Part shown: piece by piece, positions 43,701 to 54,606 of the stretch
Layout of the letters: each line of letters starts with the position of its first letter
Numbering within the stretch: position 1 is the first letter of the stretch
Assembly: GCF_001680005.1 (NCBI RefSeq)
Contig: NC_033567.1
Location: 3,844,001-3,908,000, forward strand
DNA length: 64,000 bases
Direction of reading: 5' to 3'
Origin: Plasmodium coatneyi
Taxonomy: Eukaryota > Apicomplexa > Aconoidasida > Haemosporida > Plasmodiidae
Program-made: the position numbers and the translations under genes
Notes under the pieces: generated by a model
Told to the model about the DNA's origin: nothing
Seen by the model: only the letters and a program-made list of their open reading frames with translations
Databases searched by the model: none

Positions 43701-46700
43701 GACATCACTTGGGTTTCCCTTCACACTGTTAAGGGGCCTTCTACCGCCTGAATCGTTGCAGTCTATAAAATTCCCGAGGTTGCAAAAGTCATCCATATAG
43801 CTTCCTCCTGCATCTGCTATTTTCCCACCATCTGCGTTAAACAAGCCGTTCGTGCTAGTAATAGCGTTATAAAAGTTGGGGGCATTTCTCCTTAATTTTT
43901 TAATTAACTCTTTGTACTGCTCGTTGTAACTGTGCAAAATGTTCGCACGGTTAATAAATGCGTCACGTTTGCTACCATCACTTTTATTTTTTCCGTATGT
44001 ACTTTGCATAGAATAACCCTTATGTGTGTGACGCCTACCGGGCTTCCTCCCCCCATGTGTAGAGAGTACCTCCATTGTGGTGTACCTCGAACTGGTAACT
44101 ACTATATATAGTAAGAAAAATGGGAAGGCGTACACATTATGGCAGTTTTCTAGTAGAAAATTTTTACATATATAAATGCACTTAGTTATTTTTAACCTAT
44201 ACAGATAGATAACGCCAAGGTAGTAATAACTCAACAGGTGGTTGGGATCCACCTTGAGGCTTTTCATCATGTACTTGTAACTCAAATTTAGTACATCCGA
44301 ATAATCATTTTTTAGCAAATTATTTACATTTATTTTTTTTCCAACCAAATCATCCTCGTAAATGAGGTTTATTTCTTTCATGTTGTCATAGTAGTAGTTG
44401 GTGTTTAGCTGCTTCAGTAGAGAGATGCTTATAATGTAGAAAAGTTTACTACTTCTCAGTTTGTTTATGTCCATGCTGGGGAGAAACTTGGGCCATGTTT
44501 CACCCTCCAGGGGGTTTAATGCGTTACATTCGTTTGCTCCCTTCATGGAGCATTTGGCTTCTTTCCCCATTTTATTAAGCCAAATCGAATCGGTATAATT
44601 TTCAGTGTAACAGTTTTCCTGGCTAACATTATTAAAGTTGTCTTTTCCATCACGACTTGTGCTATGCTCCACCGATGGATAATTTTGACCCGCATCGTTA
44701 AATGTCTCTCCACATTTTCGATTCCACTCATCCGGTGTTTTGTTTATCCCCTGGGGAATGTTCCCACTTTGGACGTGTAAATTTTCTTCACTTCTTACAC
44801 TTCTTACACTTCTTACATTTTTTACACTTCTGTGTTTATCACTGCGCGACTTCCCCATGTTATTGTCTTCCTCGACATATTCATTCGTCACTTCGTTGGC
44901 TTTCCCCCGTAGCGCGCTCGGCCTCCCTCTGCTGAGACGCAAATCCAAGACGACATTACACTTGTGTGCATTTTTCAAAAAGAAAAAAAGGTACCTTAAC
45001 GAATTCTGCACACATATGTGCGCGCTGCTGAGGTGGTTAAAATTTACCTTTAACTCAAAAAATATGTCAAAAAAAATGGAAAATCGAAAGGACTTTATAT
45101 CCCCTAGTTTGTCATAAAACTTGATAAAAGACGAAGAGGAGTTATTTGTACCCTGTGCGGCATTCATATCATTAATGTAGTTCGTGCTGTATGTGTTGAT
45201 TATGTAATCGTCGTAGTGAATGTCCTCATCCTTCATGTAGAAGAAGGAGTGATCGTAGGGGGAATATTTTTCGGGCTGATCTGCAGAGAAGGTACTCCTC
45301 CCCCTTTCGGGAAATTCCGTGTGAACATTATCCCCTTGGTGAAAAGGAACAACTGACTTTTCACACTCTGATGGAGATTTCTTCAGGTGAGAAAAATGGT
45401 TGTGTGCATGCTGGTTCATCAGCTTACAGTGCACATGATTAATATACCTCAGAATAGAAATGACTAGATGGTAATTCGAGTAGAGGAAATTCAGCAGCGC
45501 TATTCGTTGATACAGGGAAAATATCAAGTAGGTATTAAAGCGGGTGTAAAACGCGAGAGCCACAATTTTTTCATACTTTTTTATGAGGAAATATTTGTCC
45601 TTACTATGATATTTTTTATTTAATTCATAGGTATCAATTTGGCAATATTCATTGTAGAGGAAGACATTTTCAATGAGATTCTTTGCCTCGAAAGTTATCC
45701 TTTTTTTGCTTCTCCTGATTTGTTCTACTACTTCTTTTGGGTTATACAGCGCAATGTAGTAATTTCCGTCATCCACATGGTGGCCATGTTTGGTGCTTTT
45801 CCTTCTCTTCAGCTCGGTATTGTACGTTTTGCTGAACATCACGTCATTCCATTTTTCCCTCCTCTCATTGAACAGGGAATATTTCTGTATGTATGCCGTT
45901 TCGTTTTTGATATTACTTAGGGTATTTTTTCGATAGAGGATTTTCCTATTCCTGGTTTCCTCAGAGTCGGAAAAATTTTCATTTTTTTCTTTATTTGAAA
46001 AGTTTAACATGTTGTAAATGCTCGTGGATATGCCATGCTTGCTATTTTGGGGCAGCCTCTTCGGTTTGTCCACTCGGTCTTGCGTGTTTCTTCGACCTTG
46101 TTTTGGATTTGCACTTTTCCTTTTGTAGTTCCATTCGGCACCATCTGCGACGGTTACTTTATCTTCCTTGACTTCATCATCACTAGTGCGTTCACAAAGG
46201 AGGTGTATATTATCCTGCCTAAATCTCTCAATCTGGCTGAACTTACCCTCGCCCAGATGTTTATGCCCTTTTATATAGGCAAAGTGGTAATGCGAATTGA
46301 TGAAGGGCAAAAAAATAAGAGACAACATTTCCGTTATTTGGAAGAGGAAATAAAGGTGTTCATATTTTTCAACATTAATTTTGATGTGATAATTTATGAA
46401 ATTTTTTTTATAAGTATCTCTTAACAAATTTATGGCTTTTGAATTGTATTTTTTTTTTTTATTATTTATTAGGATAATTGATGCCATTGGATGGAGTATC
46501 TCCTCTTTCTTATGTTCTCTAACCATTTTATACTCTTCTCCTTTTTTTGACAATTTCTTGGAACTTTTCGTCTTGCACTTATCATTCACATCTTTTTTCA
46601 TGTTCACCTGGATGGTAGTCTTCTCTTCAAACATAGAGTTGTACATCATTTTGTTATTATCTTTTTTTTTATTTTTATTTAGGTACCTCTCCTTTAGATA

Positions 46701-49156
46701 CTTTTTGTAGCAAGATATTTCGTTTCCAATGTCTTTGTTCGAGGGGCATACGAAATTGAACAAATTGTACCTCAGTTTTTGCTTCTTCTTCAGCACATTT
46801 ACAAAATTGAAGTACTCACTTATGTCCTTCTTATGTACGTTCATGTAAATATACTCATCAAAGATGTACAGGTAGAGAAAATTGTAAATTAATATTTTTA
46901 GTTCGTTATTGGGGAAGTTGAACAAATTTCTCAGGGAATAGTTTTTCAAATTGTCCTTTTCATCACCATCATCGCGATGATCATCATAACGGTAATCATG
47001 AGACTCGTTGAAACTTCTGTTCCTTCCAAACAGATTTTTGTTAATTTTTTTCTTAAAAATTGTTTCAATAAATTTGTCGTTTTTTCTTTCCCTGTCTATC
47101 TCATCACTTGATGTGAATTTTGTTTTTTTCGAGTTTCCGTTACACGTATGATGATATTCCCACTCGCTTTTTTCCCCATCTTTGATGACAGAGTGATTGT
47201 TCAGGTTATCTACCAAGGTGACACTTTTGATAATACATCCGGATTTGTTCAAAGGAGCACCTGCGTTGTACCTCTTATTATGGCTAAGAAGTTCATGCGA
47301 CGAAATGGTGTGGCTGTATGGGCATTTATTCACTCGCGTGGGGTTCTTACAATGAATTAAGTGTGTACGTTCACCTTCCTTGACGTTATTATTTTCACAA
47401 TCTGCAAAGCTGTTCAATTCTTGATATACGTTTCCTGTTTTGTTCTCCTTCTTTAGACAGCTACTAAGCATATGGCTTTTTAACTGGTCGTTTGTACCCA
47501 TCGTGAAGTTAAAATTGGGGGAACTTCCACTAGGTGAGTTCCCCTTCACTGTTGCATCTCCCTCTTTTTTCTGTTTTTCTAACTCGTACTTCGACGCAGC
47601 TGTGTAAGGACATACCTGGTAGTCGCCCAACTGCAGCTTCTGCTCCTCCAAGCTGATTAACGAATGCAGGACGCTGTCTTTCCCATTTTCGTTCCGCACG
47701 TTAATCCTGTATTGGTGCATTAGTTGTGCGCGGATCCAACTGTTATGATTGCCCAAAATATGCGGCACATTCCTACCCTGTACCTTTAGAGACGCATTTT
47801 TATAAAGGTTAAAAAATATTTTAAAAAATATCGACTTTAAGCAATAATCATTCGTTAGATAATTCTCACTAGGGTGAAATAAATTTACACCATTGTCCAA
47901 AAAAAGAATTCTCTTCAGTACATAGAAGTTCTTCTCATACGTGAACAGGTTGCTGTCATAGAATTTTAGAATTTTGTCCAGGTACAGATGGTAAATCAGA
48001 TTCTTCAAGTTGTAGTTATTTTGATGAAAAATATATTTCGTTTCTACGTGACTTATTATATTAAGGTAAACTAAAATGTGCCTTTTAATCCCATTGAAAA
48101 TGTACTTGTAGTTAAAGCAGATGGCATTCTTTATGATATTCCCCACGACGATATCGTTGATGTAATTCAGGTGTGGGGAGTTAAACGAATTATTTAGGAA
48201 GGCATAATTCCTATATTTGGAGTGGGAGTTCTCCTCCTGCCACTTCGCCACGAAGTAAAAGTTACTGTTGTTTCGCAACTGTCTCTGGAAGTGGTTAAAT
48301 GTGTGCACCACCAGCTCGTCGTACATGCTGCACATGCCATAGTTGTCATTCTCATCTTCGTTGACGCTATCCTTACGGTCGTTTTTATCATCGTTGTGGT
48401 TGTCCTTATTGTTGTTTTTCACTTCACTTTTCGATTTGTTATTTTCTATGTTTTCCTTTCCGACTTCCAGCGCCGTACACACGCTGACGCTGTGCTGAAG
48501 ATCCCTGCTACAATCCAAATCGACTCCCTCACTATTCTCCCGTTTGTCACTCTCTATGGTCCCCACATCAGACGTCGCAATTGACATGGTTTTCCTTTTT
48601 TTTTTTTTTTTTTTTTTTTTTCTTTTTGTCGTTTTTTTCTTTGGGATCCTTGGGATGCTTTGCATACGAAGCGTCTGTATTCCCTTTACCCTTCCCATTA
48701 AACGAGTTCAGCTTATTCATCTCGTGATGTAAATCGAAGGACTTCCACTTTCTCTGATAACTCTCGAAGATATAATAAAAATACAGGTACACATTTTTAT
48801 ATATGTAAGTCGAAATGCTCAATAAGTTCATTTTGCTGTACAGGAGTGCCATCACAAGTATGCCTTCCACAATGTTTATCTGTTTAAAGTACGCAAAATA
48901 AATCAACACGTCAAAAAAGTAGTTGTAAAAATAGTATTTCTTATCCTTAATTTTGATCAGATTTTTAAGGATCTTTTCCTTTTTATGTATATTTTTTTTT
49001 TCATTGTATTCAACATTCATTATATTTCTTAGTCTCTTTATTCTGCGAATTTTATCCTCCAGGGGGATATTCCTTACGATATCTGTTAGTCCTTCTAGGG
49101 ATGTCTCTTTGTGTTTTATTTTTAGGAATAACAAATATTCATCTATGGTTATGTAT

Positions 49157-49192
<36 letters not shown>

Positions 49193-50605
49193 CCTTTTTT
49201 GACATGTATAATTTTGTCTTTTACATGTGTGGTGAAAGTGGATGCTTCGTTTATTGGCACAGGGGTCTTTTTCCTTTGTTGGGGGAGCATCTTCGTGGGT
49301 ATTTCCCCGTGGTGTGTGTTCCCCATTAGGTCCACTCCTATGGTGGTCATTGGGATCAATTTCGTTTGTACCATTCGCTTCTGTGTTATCTTTCACTGAG
49401 GGGGGACATATTTCCCCTCCTTTGGGTTGAGTCAACCCGTTTGATGATTCCACGGGCAAACTATCAGACGCGGCGGGCCAATCACTTCCATGCAGAGAGG
49501 AATTCTTCCTTTTGCTCTTCCTAATTGCAATGGTGGTTCTGCCCGTTGCTCGCTCCTTGAAGGAATTGTCTCGTTTGTTCTTCCTTCCAGATATTATAAA
49601 TTTGTTCTTAATTCTTGTACGGATTCCGTTACTTCGTATCGCTATACTATCTTTAATTGCTTTCTTTTTGTGTGCGCCCTGTCCTCCCTTTTCGCCACTG
49701 GATTTTGAAAAGATGGAAGACGGCTTCTTCTCATACAACAGGTTGTCGTAATAATTATATATCTTATTTTTCAGTTTGGACGATATCAGGGTGGTAATCC
49801 TCAATTTCCTTTTTTCGCTTTCGGAGCAGTATTTATTAATTTGTCTAAACTTCCTCTTCAGGTAGATATACTCAAAGAATTTAATCTTCGCATTGTGGAA
49901 GTCCTTCAAATGGATGTAGGAAATTATTACAGGGACGTACAGATAATATAGGACAGAATTGATGTCAATATATTTTATATTTTTCTTATTAATTTCATAT
50001 TTTAATTTTTTGTTATTGCTAAATAGGTAAATATCAAAGTAGCTAAATGACGGGAGGGCTATCTGACTTTTGTCCAAAACTTTGTCCAATTTATCATAAT
50101 CACTTTTTTTTAAATTATAAAAAAAGTTAATGACTTGATATTTTTTTTCCCCATTGGGTTTTTCTTCCTTCGTGAATTTATTATCGTCCAGTAGTAATCC
50201 TATTCTATCACTGTTCCTTCCTTTTTTATTTCCCCTAAGGGTGTTTTCCTTCAAGTAATTATTATCCCCATATATAAGTCTTTTCCCTTTTCTATTTAAG
50301 TATAGTATTTTTATAATTTTGGAATATCTAAAGGTGTAATTAAAAACTTTGTTCCTATTTAGGAAGCTATTACTGTATATGATAAATACATTTTTAAAAG
50401 GCTCAAAATTGTCTATTACTTCTTTGTACCTATGATAGTTTAGCAGTCTATTGTTGTGCCGAATGTATTTCCTGAGTATGGCCCTCAGCTTATGTCGGTC
50501 GTATTTTTTTATATTTTCATTAATCACATTTTTGTCCAATGTTTTGTCTTTACCTTCCGCTTTCAGCTCACCTCTGATGGTGTCATACAGGAGCATTTTC
50601 ATCAT
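40776..50605 (-). CDS. TTC7/YPP1-like TPR protein, about 3,275 residues, frame broken at two poly-A tracts
   Basis: Three minus-strand frames abut: 49139-50605 (ATG at 50605), 48568-49190 and 40776-48620. They switch frame exactly at an A28 tract (plus T28, 49162-49189) and an A26 tract (48596-48621), both encoding poly-Lys. One base too many in each tract accounts for both shifts: 9,830 bases minus 2 is 3,276 codons. TPR-like segments occur near 44140-44290 (SLKVDPNHLLSYYYLGVIYLY) and 43360-43470 (ILTKAINYFPNNFFFFYLYVYY), the latter like the TTC7 pattern ending Y-P-x-N-F. The C-terminus CPIIPFSLFP resembles the TTC7 ending (S-P-V-L-P-F-S-I-I-P). TTC7/YPP1 scaffolds PI4-kinase III-alpha at the plasma membrane. 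Huge Asn/Lys inserts dilute the signal. Gene identity is moderate; gene unity is strong. Possible pseudogene reading is unlikely given about 9.8 kb of otherwise intact coding sequence. Confidence 0.55.
41318..41396 (-). repeat. 12-bp and 9-bp repeats encoding Asn-Lys-Thr/Met
   Basis: Reiterated nine-base units within the TTC7-like gene encode NKT/NKM tripeptides (about eight in a row). The nucleotide units are nearly identical, so slippage is recent. Confidence 0.88.
48596..48621. repeat. Coding homopolymer T26 (A26 on the coding strand), frame switch 2
   Basis: This run of 26 T on the plus strand lies between ...AAAAACGACAAAAAG and GGAAAACCATG on the coding strand. A length of 25 or 28 would join the upstream frame to the long downstream frame; 26 does not. 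Confidence 0.95.
49162..49189. repeat. Coding homopolymer T28 (A28 on the coding strand), frame switch 1
   Basis: This run of 28 T on the plus strand is flanked on the coding strand by AAAGGAGC and GAGGAATAC. A length of 27 or 30 would keep the upstream frame in register with the downstream TTC7-like frame; 28 sends it to a stop eight codons later. Confidence 0.95.
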
Positions 50606-52600
50606 TTCCGCGAGCTCTGGGATGTGCTGCTCCTACTGCTGCTTTGGACGCCGTTCGCTCGCTCTGACTGGGTATTATTTCTCATCAGGTTACTCGGTTA
50701 GGAGGGTTGCTTGATCATTTATTTTTTTGCGTTTATTCTTGAATTACGATTTAAGCTATCCCTAGTATTGTTTGCCCCTTTCGGTCTCCCCAATTTAGTT
50801 TCGCCCCCCTTTGGTTAGGCGTACCTTTCGCTGCTTCTCCCCGGTTTATTTCCTCCCCCTTTCTAGCATGATTGCACAAAAACACACGCCTTAATTTTTT
50901 CCCCTTAAACTGGATGATCCTTGAAGTTTGAACTTTCCCCTTCAGGAACTTGAATAATTATTTCATCGTTTTCCAGGTTTGTCCCTTTTTCCTTACACTC
51001 TCTCAATTTTCGTCTGTTAGCATATGCGGTTGAAATTTACATTTTTGTGATTTTAAAAAAATTTTTTTTTGGCTCATTTTTTTCCTTCCGATGTTTGGGA
51101 ATTTTTTTTTAATTTCACTGAGGAAGGTAAGGAGTGTGTTTCACCAGAACTGTGACAATCCCCTTTATGTGTTTTTCGTCAAATAAGAAAGTGATCTCAG
51201 ATCTTATGCACGTTTCATGCGCACAAACTTGTATTGTGCGTTCTGCGGCGGTGTATATGTGTGTGCTTCCTCCGTTTGCCTATATATATACGCGTAACGA
51301 GGGTACTCGCGCTTATGAGCAAATTTGAAGGAGAATTGGCGTGTATGCTTTTTTTTTTTCTTTGCGCCAAGCAGGGCTCATAAAAAATTGCAAAACGTAG
51401 ATCCTTTTCCTTCTTTTCGTAATTCTGTGCGGTATGTAATTTTACTGGTGTGACAGAAAATTTTTTTTTTTCCTCTTAAAATGATAGAAAAAAATAACGT
51501 GTTTATTTTTCCGCGCAGAAAGTGTGCCCCCTTTTTTTGTAATTAACATGGCACCTATAGGTGTGTATATTGCGGGACATGTATGACAGGATGGTCCATT
51601 TGAGAAGCATTTCGAAAAAAATGTGCACGCCTTTGTTAGAACTCAATTGAGGGCATCCTCAAAAAGGAAGGGACAAAATGCTCTATTGTTTAGGGAACAC
51701 CGGCATGTAGAAGGAAAAGTTTCTTTTTTTTTTTTCCTCATCCTGTCCTATTTTTTGCGCTTTACGTGTGTATTTTCACGTGCTTTCGCGTGGGATACAT
51801 CTCATGAAGGACCTCAAACACGATAGCTATAGAAAGGCAAAATAATATTCATTTTTTTGTTAGTAAAATAGGGAGTTCTTGTTTTAATGCCTGAAGTTTT
51901 TTCCTGAGGTTATTTTCGTCGTACAAGCACTGTAAGGCCACGTATCACAAAATCAGCTTGGGGACATTTAGTCTCACCTTAGTTGTTCATTTTGAGGAGA
52001 TCCCAGTAACATCTTTCTGTTAGTATATGTAGGTGCACGGGCAGCTAAACTAAATGTAAAACGCGCATAAGGCACGTTATGCACATTAAGCAACCTATCA
52101 GAGGCAGCAAACCTTTCGTAGCACTCCCAAAATGCAACAAAAAGGTGAGAAAAAAAAAAAAAAATAACCATCCCATGAATAGTGCGCCTATATTCTAAGC
52201 GTTTTTATCTTAATAGTAGCAAAATATTGGCACTTATGGTCCTATGTGCATATCTGTTTATGCCCCTTCTTTCTCAAACAGCCATATTTTTTGGGCCAAC
52301 TTACCGCGCATTTTAAAAGACTAAAAAAATTAGGAGTTATAAAAGGAGAGACACATAATTTGACAACAAAAGCGTATTAAATTACAACTGCAATTTTGAG
52401 AACCGGCAAAAAGGGGGTTTACTTAAAAAGTATTCGTGAGATCTGTCCCTACCGCTGGGTGTGTCTGTAGCGAGGGTGCATACGTGGGAAAAGTCGCACG
52501 TAGGTTTTCCAACGCGACGCTGAAACAGATCCGCCGCACACGTTTCATTGCAAGGTAAGAAAATCTCTCCCACATAAGCATACGGTTAAGAGTTGCCAAA
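50606..52600. promoter_or_regulatory. Divergent upstream region between the TTC7-like gene (-) and the coiled-coil gene (+)
   Basis: This 2 kb AT-rich region between divergent genes should carry both promoters. It holds many T-runs (near 51060, 51350, 51460 and 51723) and an A14 run near 52150. No coding frame is supported. Confidence 0.5.
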
Positions 52601-54028
52601 ATGAACCAAAAGAAAAAGAAAAAAGCGAAACCCCCCATAAACCTAGCCACGCTGGAAGACAAAATAAACATCCTGAATTTTATGAAGGATGACTTTGAAA
52701 AAATTCTCGACAAGGAAAATGAAATTCATGATATAGTCACCAAGCAGCACAACAACAAGGAGGAAAACACCTTAAATGAAAAGGAAAAAATAGACATCAT
52801 TTTGAGTGAACTTGTTGTATCCTGTGAGGAAAAAAAAAATCAGTTAAATAAGTATATAAAAACTGCCAGCGAAATTATCAACCAAAATAATGACATAATT
52901 GAGAAGGAAAAGGAAGAAATTGAAAATTTAATTTGTGAAAAAAATCAAGAAATAAATTCTATGCAAGAAAAAATTGACTTGGCAAAACGCTTCTATGACG
53001 ATGTAAATAACGCAGTGGTGCAACTTTTTAACAACTTGGATTTGTTTTTAAAAAATAAAATAAACGTAGAATTAAATATAGACCATATGGAGAAAATTTC
53101 AAAGGCGGAAAAAAAAATGGGCAATAAGCCCAAGCAGGAGGATACACAACAGTGGGACGAACAAGTAAAAAGGCAGAACGAAGGGGAGGACAAATTTTTA
53201 CAACAATTATATCACTCCATGGATGAATATGAAAAAAAAATGAGCATCATTAAATCCTTTATGAAGGAAAATGAATTAGATCACCTCACAAAAATGTTAT
53301 TAACTGAAAAGAGAAGTGATGCTGGGGTACCTGCACAACTTCCGCACATACCACAAATTGATGAGAACAATATAAACGGGGAAGATCCAAGTGGCAGCGG
53401 AGATCCCCACTCCACGGAGAGCAAACAAGTGAAGTACGAAGACACCAACATGAGTGAAACGGGACAGAGTGAATTAGCAGACGATGCGAGTGACGAGGTT
53501 GTTAGTGGGGAAGGGGAAATGGAAGAGGAAGAAGAAAGCGAAAATTCAGATGATATGGATGACGATGACGAAGATGATGACGATGAAGAGGAAGATGAGG
53601 AGAGTTTAGATGATGATACAGATGCGGAGGAGGATGAGAGCTTGGATGATAATACGGAGGAGCAAGATGAAGAGGATGACGTGGAAGACGGAGTGAACGA
53701 TGACAACGAAGGGGGGAGCAACGCAGATGACACAAGCACGGAAAACACGCAGAGAAAAAAATTCAACACTCCTGCGGAAAGTGAAGACAACTTCAGCGGC
53801 TCGCAACAGGGCGAACGTGAGGTGCGGGAAGGAACACCATATGGCCATACAGATAAAAAAACGTCCGGCAAAATAAAAATACTGAACGATGCAGAAACAA
53901 CCATAAAGAGTTTCTCCTCAGATGTGTATAAAAAAATATTAAGCGACAATATGAACGCCCTCATGGACAAAATAAAAAAAATCGATTACGACTACGTGTC
54001 TTACTTTGAAGAAAAATTAAAAAGTTAA
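52601..54028 (+). CDS. Coiled-coil protein with long acidic tract, conserved type, function unknown
   Basis: The 475-residue single-exon product starts with a Lys cluster and AKPPINLATLEDKI. Two heptad-rich coiled-coil regions follow (about 20-135 and 190-225, Glu/Lys/Asn/Ile-rich). Residues about 295-380 are an almost pure Asp/Glu/Ser tract. The C-terminus (about 425-475) is a second, less acidic helical region ending IDYDYVSYFEEKLKS. The acidic tract recalls histone- or ribosome-assembly chaperones, but that composition alone does not establish function, and I recognise no family. The ATG at 52601 follows a non-coding leader and is the first in frame. It is divergent from the TTC7-like gene and convergent with NOC1. 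Confidence 0.85.
   Translation: MNQKKKKKAKPPINLATLEDKINILNFMKDDFEKILDKENEIHDIVTKQHNNKEENTLNEKEKIDIILSELVVSCEEKKNQLNKYIKTASEIINQNNDIIEKEKEEIENLICEKNQEINSMQEKIDLAKRFYDDVNNAVVQLFNNLDLFLKNKINVELNIDHMEKISKAEKKMGNKPKQEDTQQWDEQVKRQNEGEDKFLQQLYHSMDEYEKKMSIIKSFMKENELDHLTKMLLTEKRSDAGVPAQLPHIPQIDENNINGEDPSGSGDPHSTESKQVKYEDTNMSETGQSELADDASDEVVSGEGEMEEEEESENSDDMDDDDEDDDDEEEDEESLDDDTDAEEDESLDDNTEEQDEEDDVEDGVNDDNEGGSNADDTSTENTQRKKFNTPAESEDNFSGSQQGEREVREGTPYGHTDKKTSGKIKILNDAETTIKSFSSDVYKKILSDNMNALMDKIKKIDYDYVSYFEEKLKS
53515..53700 (+). repeat. GA-rich purine tract encoding Asp/Glu
   Basis: This roughly 185-base GAT/GAA/GAG-rich stretch within the coiled-coil gene encodes an acidic run with SLDD(D/N)T-like sub-repeats. 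The strong purine bias makes it a candidate for replication slippage. Confidence 0.8.
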
Positions 54029-54606
54029 TTATTAAATTAAGACTTTCCCTCATTCTATTTTTCCTTTTTTCATTTTGCATAAAAGTGCATCAAAAGTAGA
54101 ATTCCCAATTTTTTGTGACATACGAAATGTTGTTATTTTGTTCGAAATTTAAAAAGAGTTGCTTAAACAAAGAGTTCAGATGAAGAGGTGTTTCCCTCGC
54201 GTGTGACGCGGCGAGGGTGCGCGTTTTGCAATTGTTCAGTAAACAAGTAAACAAGGTAAAATGGGACAAAAATGGGGTTAAAATGGAAAAAATGGGGCGA
54301 CAAAATGCCCCCAAAGAAGATTGCACATATGATCGCAACGTGCGGTCACAACGTACAGCTGCTACGCAATTGCGTGACACACGTGGCGGAAAACGAAGTG
54401 CTAAACAAACTTACAAAATAAATTATCCACCCGTTAGAGGTGGATAAAGAGCATTCCCCGTTTAATCTACCATTTCGGGAGAAAAGGCACACAGGGAAGG
54501 ATGCTTCTCTGTGCATAAGTAGGCAAATGTGTTACACACGCACGTATACATATAAAAGCACGTGTTGGACAAATGGGAGGAGTACATATTATGTGGGACA
54601 ATTAAC
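54029..54606. other. Convergent 3' region between the coiled-coil gene and NOC1
   Basis: These 578 bases separate two facing stop codons. They should contain both polyadenylation sites. Short frames here (for example 54217-54447) have no motif. Nothing else is seen. Confidence 0.6.

Noticed and set aside
48568..49374. Reading the middle frame as an independent gene
   Set aside because: It has no plausible start outside the overlap with the upstream frame, and both ends coincide with homopolymers. A single gene with two one-base tract differences explains all three frames.
53281..53970. Serine-rich 229-codon minus frame
   Set aside because: It is the antisense shadow of the Asp/Glu tract of the coiled-coil gene.
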